64,000 bases of DNA from Cepaea nemoralis. Its lineage: Eukaryota; Mollusca; Gastropoda; Stylommatophora; Helicidae. Positions 1 to 12,064 of the stretch are shown here, piece by piece (the first letter of the stretch is position 1; each line of letters begins with the position of its first letter). Under the pieces are notes generated by a model. That model worked only from the letters and a program-made list of their open reading frames with translations. It was not told the origin of the DNA and ran no database searches. A program made the position numbers and the translations under genes. The DNA is taken from positions 356,001-420,000 of the forward strand of contig JACEFZ010001379.1 in the NCBI GenBank assembly GCA_014155875.1, read 5' to 3'.

Positions 1-140
1 ACTCCTCCGCCCGAAGCCGTTGGCACAATGTGAGGTGTCGGGTTTGGTGATCGCCGCCCAACATTCGGCGCTAACAGAAAGCAGGTAGTACCATCTACTG
101 TCAAACGGTACCTCAGTCATATCTGACTTAGACCTGACTA
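1..140 (+). repeat. Dispersed repeat A, copy 1 (cut by window edge)
   Basis: Closely matches 21900-22065 (same strand) and the reverse complement of 7640-7760. All three share the segment around TGTCGGGTTTGGTGA and end near a TATCTGACTTAGACCT-like stretch. No protein or tRNA-like head is visible, so the family is unclassified. The start lies outside the window. Confidence 0.85.
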
Positions 141-577
141 CTTGACTGAATCACTTAGAAGAAAAAGAAGTAGATATAGGAAAACACCAGCATAACAGAT
201 ATAATTGAAGCTGCAGGAACCCATGAAATCGGAGTCTGTGACCTCCGAATGACGACACCTCGCTGAAAGAACAAGTGTACTCGAACAACTATTTATGTAA
301 AAAAAATTATTATCTCTAGCCAGTCCTATATATCACCAGAGCCAACAACTGTGGAATAATGACTAACAGAACGGAACGGGTTCGATAGCCAATACTGAAT
401 GCAATACCAGAAGAGAAGTTCACTGGATGTCTTCTTAGAAGTACGGAGTTGGTGTCGACCCTGCTTCGTGTAATCGGCACCAAGGATGTTTCTGGGAAGC
501 GGAAGGACAGCGAGGAATGACGATGATCACCCTGCCTCATAATAAATAAGTTTAAGACCCTTATACTTCCAGTCGCG
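141..577. other. No recognised feature
   Basis: Only short frames without any recognisable domain. I see no second copy of this sequence in the window. Confidence 0.5.
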
Positions 578-725
578 ATCATGGAAGATAGGCAGTGAAA
601 CGGTTAAGGCCTCTGGAGTGTTTATGCTCGTGGCCACCGTTTGCTTTCGCATTTTCCTCATGTTGGATTGGTAGTTTATGGTTCCGTCGCCCTTATATAC
701 TCCATAAAACGCATTGGGCATACGG
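578..725 (-). repeat. Dispersed repeat B, copy 1
   Basis: The reverse complement matches 4300-4425, sharing GGGCGACGGAACCA, the AAAATGCGAA stretch and a CCGTTTCACTGCCTATC stretch. A 64-residue frame spans it, but the second copy does not keep that frame clearly, so I treat it as non-coding. Confidence 0.8.
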
Positions 726-749
726 TCGCAAGTAAAAGACCCTGTTAGA

Positions 750-940
750 TGACTTAAGGCGCATTTGACACGGTGTTACACCCATATATTTATAGACCAA
801 TCAGCCCTCAGTGGGTGCTGCCGGTATCACACCGATCGCCTTTACTTCGCAAGACATATTTTGGTACCGAGTTTAGGCACTTCAGCATGGGAGCACATTT
901 ATTCAGTAGCATGTCCCTTCAAGAACTTCGCTCCCATAAC
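750..940 (-). repeat. SINE-C family copy, head lost
   Basis: Read on the minus strand it contains a segment like the other SINE-C copies: '...GTACCAAAATATGTCTT' followed by a short tail ending in TATAGACCAATC on the plus strand. The closest relative is 31615-31795. The tRNA-like head with the B box is not preserved. Confidence 0.6.
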
Positions 941-974
941 AACCGTCCGGAAAATTCCGTCATAAGCAAGATGC

Positions 975-1535
975 CCCGCGTCTGATACACCCGTCTGGAG
1001 ATTATCTGCCACATCCTGCGCCCATCTTTTCTCTGGTCTTCCTCTTCGTCTCTTCCCCTGGCATATACTACTTCATGATTGTTCTCTCAAAATTTTCATG
1101 ACAATTCAAGTGACCATAATATTTCAATTTTCTTTGTTTTATCGGATTTAGTTGCCAACCGTCTTTAATATTCATTTCTTGTCCTATGGATGCAGTTGTT
1201 CTTTTCTGTATCCAAGATATTCTTAGAACCCGTCTATAACATTTATATTCAAATGCATTTATGCGCTGTACAGCTTGTTTAGTAAGTGCCCTGGTCTCAC
1301 ACAGGCGTATGATGCAATGAGAAAGATGCATGCTTTTAAAAATCTAATGTTTGTTGTTCTGTCTGTCCCACTCCACAATGTATTGAGGTGTTTTAGTTTT
1401 TGAAGAGCAATAGATGTTAGTCTTTATAATTTCTTTCATTGTTTCACCATTGTTGGTAATTAATGAATTACCCAAGAAATTCGAAATTGTCCACCGCCTC
1501 CAGTTTGTCCCCATTAACATATATTTCTTTCTCCA
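975..1535 (-). pseudogene. RTE-like LINE reverse transcriptase, C-terminal fragment
   Basis: This is the region downstream of the RT active site in an APE-type LINE. On the minus strand the first part reads like the 'LG..ITNNGETMKEI' step after the palm, at about 1470-1535. The connector follows as 'TKQAVQRINAFEYKCYRRVLRISW', and then the segment around 'KLKYYGHL...ERTIMK' at about 1070-1330. The same order appears in the fuller copies at 37900-40805 and 59955-62636. The palm and endonuclease are absent and the frame changes at least once, near 1345, so it is dead. Assignment to an RTE-like lineage rests on the C-terminal region only; another APE-type clade is possible. Confidence 0.8.
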
Positions 1536-1552
1536 TATCATGGGAGCCCAGA

Positions 1553-1840
1553 TCAGTTTAAAAAATCCGCTTAGGACCCGATGAGGAACGAACTCATGAC
1601 CCCCGAGGCTCCTCATTGAGCACATAGCACACGACCCATCCTCCTGTAGACCAACACAGGGGTGGTAAGGTCAGTATCATGCCGGCCATCTTTACTTCCA
1701 CAGACATTCCCTGGTACCCATTTATAACTGGATCGACCTGAGAGCACAAGTCAATGTTAAACATCCGCCCCAAGAGAATTCGAACCCATGACCACCGGGG
1801 CTGCAGGCAAACGTCCACACATTGCGCCACCGCAACTCTA
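1553..1840 (-). repeat. SINE-C copies, tRNA-like head present
   Basis: On the minus strand, 1835 to 1770 reads like a tRNA gene. There is a box A-like TGGCGCAATGTGTGGACG and a box B GGGTTCGAATTC. The family's central segment with GGGTACCAGGGAATGTC follows. A second, truncated head with GAGTTCGTTCC lies at about 1565-1650, so two copies probably abut. These are pol III promoter relics of a SINE, not a tRNA gene. Confidence 0.75.
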
Positions 1841-1889
1841 TCTCCTAATATTGTGACCTAATATATGTGAAGACATTTCACTCCCCCAC

Positions 1890-2165
1890 ATACAGTACAG
1901 CCTGCTCCGTGGCGAAGGTGTTACGGACGCGGTTCGTGATCCCGCATACCCGCGTTTTAAACATATCTGCGCGCGATTAGGCAACAGACAGCGTTGTATT
2001 GGTTTTCTACGAAATGATATGGGTGCCTGTCGTTCAGAAAGCAATGGCAAACTACTGAACATCAACTTGCCAAGAGATCAAAACAGTAAAAAAATATTGG
2101 TGTTGACTGCAACGTCCTGTACAGAGTATGCAACTAACTTTACTTTAACATACAGTGCAGTTCAG
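1890..2165 (+). repeat. SINE-G copy, near full length
   Basis: The commonest repeat here, with about eleven copies. The head is tRNA-like, with a box A-like TGGCGAAGGTGTTA. The body carries the diagnostic TTCAGAAAGCAATGGCAAAC at 2034, and the 3' end resembles GTCCTGTAAAGGATATGC. Other copies: 9035, 12415, 21250, 43085 and 50567 on plus; 2991, 15772, 16505 and a split one at 37800/40806 on minus. Confidence 0.85.
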
Positions 2166-2845
2166 GCAGGAAACACGCTGATTACAAGCCAACCAAGAAA
2201 GGAGTAAGAGAAAGACTAGACTTCCCTAGATCCCCGCGACAGAACTCCGCCAGGTGATTACCTTTTCCTTACCTGAGACATGGTCGCGGTATGCTCCCTT
2301 GATCTAATCGAGGTAAGCGCAGAAAACAGATAACCTCATTTGCTCCCAGACAAGCACCACCGCCAGGTATCATTCAGCCACCGCCAGGAGTCCTTCTGCT
2401 GGTAACCTGAACCTTGTTTCGGCACTGCCCTCTTTATTACCCCCAGCCGGAGCCACTCTTAAATGTTTAAGACATAATAAATATCTTAAAAACTGTCTTG
2501 AATATTTAAGACACAATAAATATCTAAAAGCTATCTTCTACAAAATGAAGACGGCAGACGGCTTGGTAACAACATCAAGATTAATATGTTCCCTTTAATT
2601 AATAGTTCCGGAAATACGTCATCAGAAAGGCGCAAGAGCAAAGCGGAAGATACCCCCCCCCCCCTTTTTTTTTCCCCTAAGCGGCATAATAAGATAATTG
2701 AAACAGTGTGTTGGCGCAACGGCGCCTTTCTGTTACTTACAACTTAAGGATGCTATGTTAATGTAATGACATATTGGCAACTCTTTTGAGTACACAGAAC
2801 GTAACTAGGCGATTAGAGCAGATGGAATTAACATTAGTCTATTCT
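2166..2845. other. No gene; short tandem duplication at 2460-2545
   Basis: A roughly 43-bp unit with TTTAAGACA(T/C)AATAAATATCT occurs twice at 2460-2545. A C-run followed by a T-run lies at 2655-2677. Nothing else recognised. Confidence 0.6.
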
Positions 2846-2990
2846 CTTCATTCGCACTCGCATCACCACCACCACCAAGACCACCACCACCACCACCACC
2901 ATCATCATGATTATCACATCTTGTCGATAAGTGTGGGCGGTCATGGTTCGCCAGCTCACACGATCATCAGTCTTGGATCAGGTCTGTATT
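2846..2990 (-). repeat. RTE-like LINE 3' end with expanded (ATG/GTG)n tail
   Basis: 2925-2985 matches the antisense of the RTE-like coding end, as at 33150-33215, through the shared stretch GTGGGCGGTCATG. The element's 3' tail, (ATG)n elsewhere, is grown here into a mixed CAT/CAC run at 2850-2907. The histidine run readable on the plus strand is therefore a LINE tail artefact and not a protein. Confidence 0.75.
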
Positions 2991-3117
2991 TAAAAAAAAA
3001 ATTTTTTTTTTTTCGCATATCCTTTACAGGACATTGCTGTCAACATCAGCATCTTTCAGCTGATTGTTGATTTCTTGGCAAGATTACGCTCAGTAGTTTG
3101 CCATTGCTTTCTGAGCG
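2991..3117 (-). repeat. SINE-G, 5'-truncated, with 11-bp TSD
   Basis: On the minus strand it runs from the TTCAGAAAGC-like region through AACATCAGCATCTTTCAGC (as read on plus) to an A-tail, seen as a T-run at 3001-3014. It is bounded by perfect direct repeats AGGTCTGTATT at 2980-2990 and 3118-3128, which is a target-site duplication. Confidence 0.9.
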
Positions 3118-3139
3118 AGGTCTGTATTACTGCTTCTAT

Positions 3140-3195
3140 AATATGTTGAGTTGAGTTGAGCTAAGACCTGACATCACTGCACTTAGGACACGATA
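3140..3195 (-). repeat. LINE-B 3' tail fragment
   Basis: GTTGAGTTGAGTTGAG followed by CTGACATCACTGCACTTAGGA matches the antisense 3' end of the RNase H-bearing LINE-B at 49555-49610 and 15971-16015. Confidence 0.65.
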
Positions 3196-3357
3196 TTTCT
3201 TATATATAAGAGTAAGTTATTTATATATATTAGAGGTTGTTTACTAGCTTCCACAGTCTTTGGAATACACTTTTCACTTCCATTGAAATATGCCTTTCGT
3301 GATCAGGATGGTGGTATATACATTCACTCACGCGCAGATGGCGGTCTCTGCAATGTC

Positions 3358-3463
<106 letters not shown>

Positions 3464-3774
3464 CAAGCCACACAGACAATATCTTTGTCTCCCCGTTGCT
3501 CTTTTCCCACCAAAGTTTCCTGTTGTCCTTTTTATATTTTGACAGTAGCTTTAAACAGTCTGCATTTAAAGAACAAAAATCCGGGGAACTGGAAAATGTG
3601 GTCGGTTGGCATGTTAGAGGTTAGTCGCGGTTCCAACATCACAGCAAAGGGTCTCCCCATTATGCTCCGTTCCCGTGCCAGTGAATATCACACAAAATGT
3701 TCCCCACTGTCCCATGTGAAAAGTGGAAAAGACAGGAGTCTCGACAAACAATGGCCCGCTCAGGCAAACTGTGC

Positions 3775-4205
3775 ACAATGTCGCCGCCAAAATGTCACCA
3801 CAAAAATCCTCTACGAAACATACAGTTCATCCTTGGTGGAAGCGGCAGTCACTAGAAAACCAGCAGCCACACATTTCTGCATAAGGCAAGAAAAACCGGT
3901 CGCTTCTGCGACAGCACCAGCCGCCATATATGCAGATATTTCTAGATGTTGTTGTTCCCTTTCTAGATGTTATCTAGCCATCTAGGCCATATTCAGTTCA
4001 CACCACAACACATCGGACAGATGTAAAAAAAAAACATTTCACTGTACATAATGCCGTCGCCAGAATGCCAAAACAACAGTCCTCCACGAAAGCACAGTTC
4101 ATCGTCAAAGGAAGCGGCAGTCAACCAGAAGACCAGCAGGCGCACATTTCTGCATAAGGCACAAAAATCGGTCAATTCTGGGACATAGCCAGCCGCCATT
4201 GTTCT
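3775..4205. repeat. Direct repeat of ~155 bp, two diverged copies
   Basis: 3775-3935 and 4045-4205 align along their length, sharing GGAAGCGGCAGTCA, CACATTTCTGCATAAGGCA and AGCCGCCAT. The spacing between copies is about 270 bp. The sequence between them and 3465-3770 holds nothing recognised. Confidence 0.8.
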
Positions 4206-4299
4206 GAACATACAGTTCACGCTCCACAACCAACTAATTTAAAAGCATTTCACGCGAAATTCACAGCTCACAGGGTCGTGCCACGCATTCAGCTCAGTA

Positions 4300-4425
4300 G
4301 CAGGGCGACGGAACCACACACTACCAGTCCAACATGAAGAAAATGCGAATATGAGTATAAACACCCATAGGCCTTTACCGTTTCACTGCCTATCCTCAAT
4401 GTTCGTGACTGGCAGTGTCGGTTGG
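4300..4425 (+). repeat. Dispersed repeat B, copy 2
   Basis: Matches the reverse complement of 578-725; it begins at GGGCGACGGAACCACACACTA. It follows the direct repeat at 4045-4205 closely, so B may belong to a longer unit. Confidence 0.8.
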
Positions 4426-4599
4426 CATGTTCTTATTCTCATGAGGTCTTTGTAAAATTCATATGTAAACAACAAAGAAGGGAAGGGGAAACCATTATTG
4501 TATTATGACTCACACAGTATGAGGAGACAGGTGAAGACAGCCATGCTTCAGACAGAGTGGCAGGCTTTCATTTAAAAATCAAAAATTGAGGGCATCTGT

Positions 4600-5020
4600 T
4601 TGATTTCCCTCCGAGGACATGCTGGTGTGGTTGAAAACGAGCAGCGGAGAGATTGGATGTGTCTGCACTCCTGTCTGGGACATTGGTGCATGATAAGGCA
4701 GATGTGGTCGTGGTCCTTGGGATTCGTGTGTATAGTACAGAATAACGGGTAGATCATCACGGCATGGAGAGAATGGTGCTGTAGGGAGTGATCAGAGGAT
4801 CTACCCAGCACTCAAAACTCCGAGGAAAGGCCAGACGGACACATAATAAGACTGCTACTGGTACCATTAGTATCGGGACTCTTCGCTGCATGTTGCAGAT
4901 GAGGACAGAGTACGCATAGGAATGTCCCGAGTGCTGTGATGTCGGTGCTTGACTCAGCTCATGTCAACTTAACTCAACTTAACTCAACTCAACTCAACTC
5001 AGCTCAACTCAACTCATTAC
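4600..5020 (+). pseudogene. LINE-B RNase H/C-terminal fragment with (ACTCA)n tail
   Basis: Translated across frames, it recalls the end of LINE-B at 37200-37500: 'GHAGV..NEQ' (RNase H last motif) at about 4617, then a region like 'SGRRSTFKGKARRTYNQIA', and 'ATGTISVGTL' at about 4850-4890. It reaches the true 3' end missing from the long copy, with a CSECCDVG-like coding end near 4925-4950. An (ACTCA)n tail follows at 4957-5018. There are many stops and frameshifts, and the aspartate of the last RNase H motif is lost (NEQRRD for NEQADR). It is a 5'-truncated retrotransposed fragment. Confidence 0.8.
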
Positions 5021-5334
5021 TGTATTGTGGCAAGACTAAGTTTATGAGCATATTACAAATCATAATGGGCGAGAGACATGTTCAGACATGCATGCCAACT
5101 GTCAGTACGTACAACCTGGCATGACATGACACAGGGGAAATATTAAAATATTTTTTTTGTCAAATGTGGCGTCAACCCAGTCATAGCGGCGAATCTCGTG
5201 AGTAGATAGAAGCAACAATACTTAACTCTTTGGGAGAAAATGACAAGCGGAAAGAATATTTATTCCAGGAGCATTTCAGGGACTGGGAAGATATTCTCGT
5301 TAATTGAATGTGTTTGCAACATTGAAAATGTTGC

Positions 5335-5590
5335 ACAGAATGTTGTTTGGTATACATGCTGTTCAGTTCTGTATACGAAATATTAATTGTCGTATAACAT
5401 TTGTTTTGTTATTCTAAAATTACCCAGTCCAATTTTGCATACGAGACAACCATTGTGTAGAATGTTGTTTGGTATACTCAAATTACCCAATTCAACGTTG
5501 CATTCGAGACATAAATTGAGTAGAATGTTGTTTGGTATACTCACATTATCCAATTCAATTGCATACGAGACATAAATTGTTAAAATCGCG
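5335..5590. repeat. Tandem repeat, ~60-bp unit
   Basis: Diverged copies of a unit with GTTGTTTGGTATAC at 5342, 5464 and 5527, plus CATACGAGACA. Frames on both strands follow the repeat and are not genes. Confidence 0.85.
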
Positions 5591-6570
5591 TGTGCTGTAC
5601 TGAAACCATTATGTTGAACATACAAAATTATGTTATTATAACCCTGCCAGCTCCAACAATATAATCTATCTCCTCTGTTCTCATATCGTTACCTTGGAAT
5701 GCACAGTCTCTTTTCGATATGTGTCAAGCTTCCTTTGTTTGACACTTCCCCGATCATAATGCACGGATACAAATGATAGACACATGAAAGAGCTAAGAAC
5801 AAAATCGCATTTGAAAAATCACATATTATAATTATGCTCGTAAATTTGCAGGCGCCAAGAAAATAGTCGCATTCAAGGGTGGTGTTCCGTAAGTTTTCAC
5901 CGTTTGCAAGGAACGCCTTTGTCGGTTCAGCTCTTTCTAGACAGGCAGAACGGTTGCATTCAACAGAAGCTGATAACAATGACGTCCAAGTGTTTTATAA
6001 CCTCCATCTTTTCTGGAGCAGAGCATCCAAGCTTGTTACGGCTATTCACAACCCCCCACAGGTAAATGGATATTTAAGATACCCGCCGTTCGGAAACCCA
6101 CCGCTTTCTTCGGTCTACATCTCGCCGTCTGCTGTAGTTATTTGGCGGGGAGGCATCAACTTGCAACACGATATACATGTCCTCACGGTCAAGGACGGCA
6201 ACTGCTTGATAAAATGTCTGAAGTGATTTCGTCAAGAGGGGTTGCGGTTTTATGATCTGGGCTGGGCGAGATTACAGAGCCGACGCTGCAGAAATGTGGT
6301 GCCAGCCTCGTCTAGATGTGCGGTTTGTGTGAAGACGTCATACAGGAATTGGGCCTTTCGTTCCGGTGAATTGACGGTAATTGTAGTTGAGAACTTAATT
6401 ACCAGTTTGCTTTGCTCACACAGAACAGGTGAGCCAAGTTAAATATGTGCTAAGAGGTTACTCTCTATAATTATCATCATCTCCATTGTCAAGTTCGTTG
6501 CTTACAGGCGTGGGTGATCTTTCCACAGCGTCTGATCTTTAGCAGATTGTGTCAACTCGTGTGCTGATAC
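5591..6570. other. No recognised feature
   Basis: Short frames (96 residues minus, 115 residues plus) without recognisable motifs or repeats. I see no reason to call a gene. Confidence 0.5.
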
Positions 6571-6574
6571 AAAG

Positions 6575-6835
6575 GTCAACATGGCCGAATGGATAAGGGA
6601 GCTTAAACTTCCGGTGTGCTGATTCCAAGGTAGCGGGTTCAACCTCTACACCGGAGAGTTGGATTGACATGTTGACTCTCGTCCTTGACTTCTCGTCCTT
6701 GACTTGGGAACTAAATAACAAGTACCTCAACAGTGGGAGTGGGTCCGCCTGATGGCGAAGGACACTGATAATAGTAATAGCTAATTCACAAGCAAGAATC
6801 AGTCCTGTACACTAGAAGTAGTAGCAAGATCGCAA
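6575..6835 (+). repeat. SINE-S, tRNA-headed SINE
   Basis: A tRNA-like head has a box A-like TGGCCGAATGGATAAGGG and a box B GCGGGTTCAACCTC at about 6638. The body has GGGTCCGCCTGATGGCGAAG. The body recurs on the minus strand at 29776-29908 with a TSD, which confirms mobility. A head-only composite lies at 14345. Confidence 0.75.
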
Positions 6836-6879
6836 AAGAAAGATGTTTGTAATCTCAATATCTTTCGAACATCAACAAT

Positions 6880-6995
6880 TTTCGTCTTTGTCAGATTTTC
6901 AATTTTCACATACTTCAACGTTTTTCACACATTCGATTTTCGTCTTTGTCAGATCTTCAATTTTCACATACTTCAACGTTTTTCACACATTCGCA
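6880..6995. repeat. 54-bp tandem duplication
   Basis: TTTTCGTCTTTGTCAGAT(T/C)TTC through CACACATTCG occurs twice in a row, nearly identical, immediately before the TA microsatellite. Confidence 0.85.
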
Positions 6996-7000
6996 CTTAC

Positions 7001-8400
<1,400 letters not shown>

Positions 8401-8409
8401 TGCCGTGAC

Positions 8410-9030
8410 GAAAACCGCTGAAGAAATAGTTGTTAAAATTAAACAGGGCACATACACCTCTAGGACACAATGAGTTAAATTAACAATTATCTGGAGCAAT
8501 AATAGTTAAAGTAAGAACTACTACTGGGTTCCCACGAGTTATAATTGAAGAAAGCATATTCTAAGCTCCCTGCAGAGACAATCTCTCACGTATTTATCTC
8601 CCCCTCTACTACCTCGCCCAAACCATTACTGCGGATGATGGCAAACAATGCTGGATCGAAGGTGATATAAAAACTAATTTATATAGCAAAAACTAGCTAC
8701 CTCGCCAAAGTAAAGTATTCTTTACATGAAATAATTGAAGTAATTTATAATACATTATGTAGTGGTTGCCATTTTGTTTTCCCCCGGGTGACACATTCAT
8801 CATAAGCATTTGTTGGCAAGATAGTTCACTCGCTTTTATTGATAACAAACAGATTTAGCAAACAGAAACAAACTCCAGGTTCACAACAATGTTTTCCCGT
8901 AGTGAATTTGAACAATGAATACACAAACAATAGATTGCAGATCAAAAAGACACGACAGTCACTAAAAATTACCGTGGTAAACAATTCAAATTACTGTATG
9001 AATATACGTGTTGTATATTTCAACTTGAAA
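8410..9030. other. No recognised feature
   Basis: AT-rich; one 81-residue plus frame at 8839-9084 runs into the SINE-G head and carries no motif. Confidence 0.5.
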
Positions 9031-9034
9031 GGTG

Positions 9035-9310
9035 TATCCTATTGCTCTTCGGTGAAGGGGTTAAGAATGCAATTCGTAATCTAGCATACCGGATTCGAAA
9101 CACAGCTGCGAGCGATTTGAAAGCAAACCGCATTGCGTTGGTTTTAGTACAAAGGTATGGGTACCGGTCGTTTAAAAATGGCAAATGCAAAATTTCAATG
9201 GCAAACTACATAACATAAACTTGCCAAGAGATCACAACAGCAAACAAATGCTGTGTTTGATTGCGACTTCCCGTAGAGGATATGCAACTAACTGTTTTAG
9301 TTTATGCTGT
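9035..9310 (+). repeat. SINE-G copy
   Basis: Head with GGTGAAGGGGTTA and a GGATTCGAAAC box B-like site at about 9090; body ends ...GTAGAGGATATGCAACTAACTG. Diverged in the middle. Confidence 0.8.
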
Positions 9311-9431
9311 GTGAATTCTGCAGCATACACCTGACGAGATTCAGAGAAATATTCCAGGCAATAAACTGTACAATCTGTTGTCTGTGTCTTTGGTGTAGAT
9401 ACTCCAGATTGTTCTGTATCAGAAAGGTTGA

Positions 9432-10884
9432 ACCAACTATCTAGGAGTCACCTTTGATCGTCGCCTGACATGGAAGACACAGATTGAGAAAAATCGAACA
9501 AGAGCAAGGCAGAGAATGGCAATCATGAAAAAGCTTGCTGGTGCAACGTGGGGAGCAGATGAGAAAGTTCTAAAGAAGTTATATACTGGACGGGTGAGGC
9601 CAGTACTGGAATATGGCATTGCAGCTTGGGCAACAGCAGCTAAGTCAAACTTTAACCAAATAAGTAGAGTCCAAAACCAAGGAATGCGAATCATAACTGG
9701 AAGCCTGAAGACAACGCCTATTAATGAACTAGAAAAGATCACTTGTTTACAACCAATGCAGGACAGAAGAGATAGCAGAGCCCAGCAACAAGCAGAAAAA
9801 TTTAGAAGATTGACAGACCACCCTATGTATAACAGGTTTAATGGTTTTGGAAAAGGAAGACTGAAGCGTAGCAACTTTGTAGAAGCTGCAAAACGAAAGA
9901 TTAGGGCAGATCCCATACTTAACATATCAACAGTCAAGCCCATTTACAATGCACACAACTTCCCAGCTTGGAGACAGCAGCAACTGCCTGAGATGATAGA
10001 AAACATTCCTGGTATTGAGAAAAAGAACACTCAGAATGAAACCGAAAGAAGAAAAATAACTCTCAACTACATAAAAGAACATTACCCAAGCAGCAATTGG
10101 ACCCATGCATATACAGATGGATCAGCCAAAGATTCAATTAAATATGGAGGAGGAGGAATTCTCCTTAATTTAAAAAATGGAGCGATAAAAACACAGTCAG
10201 TGGTAACTGGAAAATTTTCAAGTAACTTCAAAGCGGAGGTAGAGGCTTTGAAAACTGCAGCAGAAATGCTCTTGATGGAGGAAAATAAAGAGAAGCAAAT
10301 AGCTATCTTCACAGATGCAAAGTCAGCTGTCTCAATACTGAAGAGCAAAAACAGCACAGAACTAACTGACCTAAGAGCAGCACTCCATGGTCTATGCCAG
10401 AAATCCAAAAAAGTTGTAATACAGTGGATCCCATCACATTGCAGTATACCTGGAAATGAAGAGGCTGACAGACTAGCAAAAGAGGGTGGACGATTACCAC
10501 AGCCTGACATAGACATAACCTATAATGAGGCAAAAGGGTGTATAAAAAGCACTTATAGAACCAAATGGGAATCAGAGCATCCAGGCCACAAGAAGGATGA
10601 TGCATATTACAAACTCGACCGAAGAGAACAAGTAGCAATCTTCAGGACATAACAGGCTGAAACACCACTTGTTCAATAAACTAAAGATAGGAGATACCGA
10701 TGAATGTGATTGTGGAACTGGTAAAATGACAGCTAAACATTTGCTGCAGGAGTGCCCAATATATGCAGAACAGAGAAAGATATTTTGGCCCACGCCTGCT
10801 TCGTTTGAGGACAAGCTCTATGGAGATATCAACAAGCTCAAGTTGACTACAGCTTACTTTAAGTACATTCAGGTTGACATCTAA
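9432..10884 (+). pseudogene. LINE-A: RT C-terminus plus RNase H, 5'-truncated
   Basis: A retrotransposon polyprotein end that would copy element RNA. Translation is open from just after a stop at 9429. It starts with the post-palm 'YLGVTFDRRLTW' step at 9438. The thumb/connector follows: 'RPVLEYGIAAWA' at about 9597 and 'RVQNQGMRIITG'. A complete-looking RNase H domain comes next: YTDGSA (first Asp, about 10110), EVEAL (Glu, about 10240), FTDAKSA (Asp, about 10310) and GNEEADRLAK (Asp, about 10450). Near 10650 the frame breaks and resumes with a GHNRLKHH-like start. It then continues to a cysteine-rich end (CDCG...HLLQECP) that stops at 10882. The RT palm and endonuclease are missing. It is I/jockey-like by order of domains; the clade is not certain. 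Confidence 0.9.
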
Positions 10885-10949
10885 AGGTGCATGAAGATGT
10901 ATTTAGACTGCCACACTTCATACCACAGGTATATCGGCGTCCCAGAGGC

Positions 10950-11225
10950 ATGAAATGGAATATTGCTTGGATAGCACATCCATTACGTGGAAAGTCCGAA
11001 TCAAAAGCTCACTGGGTGGGCTTCGTAAATGGTTGAAAAAGTGTCCTAGTGACACGAAATGGAATATTGCTTGGATAGCAAATCCATTACGTGAAAAGTC
11101 CGAATCGAAAGCACACTGTGTGGGCTTCATAAAAGTTGGAAAAAGTGTCCTAGTGGCACGAAATGGAATATTGCTTGGATAGCAAATCCATTATGTGGAA
11201 AGTCTTAATCGAAAGCTCACTGTGT
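10950..11225. repeat. 104-bp tandem repeat, three copies
   Basis: GAAATGGAATATTGCTTGGA begins copies at 10952, 11056 and 11160, an exact 104-bp period. The last is partial and more diverged at its end. It lies just beyond the LINE-A 3' end. Confidence 0.9.
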
Positions 11226-11529
11226 GGATGTCATCTGCAGACTGCATTCTTCTGGTTTCCAGAGGAACAGCCTATGGTGAACAGAAGGCCCAATATACGG
11301 AAGTGAGGCTAAGCAGCCATGTGCAGGACGTGACGATTCCCCGGGTGAGCCCAGTACCAGAGCGCTGTGTGATGGCTCTGCAAGTATGGAAGCCTCCTTG
11401 GATGGCGGGGAATGCCCATGGTCTGCCCGTGCCTTCCCTTGAGGGTTGACCAGGATGTCTTTGGCTGTTCTATATGGGCCAGCTAGGATGGGGGATAACA
11501 CCACAACAGTGAGATTCAAACGTCCTAAG

Positions 11530-11690
11530 AAACCACCGGGAAGGTTAACCCGGTCAACAAATGCCCGCAGAAGTCGGATGTGTCGGCCTAACGGCGCAAG
11601 AACGCAGCTCTGCTGTAAACAGGCACAACGCAGTCACATCCGGAAAAAAAAAATCCGGATGAACACAGAAGAAGAAGAAGAAAGGTTGAA
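11530..11690 (+). repeat. Dispersed repeat F, copy 1, with hairpin and GAA tail
   Basis: CGGATGTGTCGGCCTAACGG and the following ~60 bases recur at 58628 (plus) and 13785-13910 (minus). The 3' part has CATCCGG, an A-run and CCGGATG, a potential 7-bp stem, and then a (GAA)n tail. No gene recognised in 11230-11525 upstream. Confidence 0.85.
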
Positions 11691-11794
11691 CCCAGTTGAG
11701 ATCCCAGCGGCTGAAACATTTCAGTTAGTAAATAGATATACGCAGGCAGGAAGGTAGTTAAATTTGTTAGATAGGTATGTGTAGGTAGGGAAAC

Positions 11795-12060
11795 GCCGTG
11801 GCGCAATGGCTAGCGCGCTGGCCTATACCGTTGTCTTGTGTTCGAACTCCACTCGAGACGGGAGATTGTTAAAAACATTGTTCTGCCTCCCAAGTCAACT
11901 CAGCCTAAAATGGGTACTAGGAAATGTTTAGGAAAGTCCGGTGGGACATTGTCCATATCATCCATCGAATGATGAATGGTCTATAGAACACGGGAGTAGC
12001 ACCATATACCCACTACACTGCGTGAAGTGGGAGAGGGTCATGTAATGCCCAATGTTGACT
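11795..12060 (+). repeat. SINE-C family copy, full head
   Basis: tRNA-like head: box A-like TGGCGCAATGGCTAGCG at about 11799 and box B GTGTTCGAACTCC at about 11839. The central segment CTAAAATGGGTACTAGG lies at 11906 and is shared with 46395-46650. The tail has CACTACACTGCGTGAAG. Confidence 0.85.
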
Positions 12061-12064
12061 ATAT

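Noticed and set aside
2774..3070. Histidine-rich 98-codon frame
   Set aside because: The histidines are the CAT/CAC-expanded tail of an RTE-like LINE on the opposite strand, followed by SINE-G.
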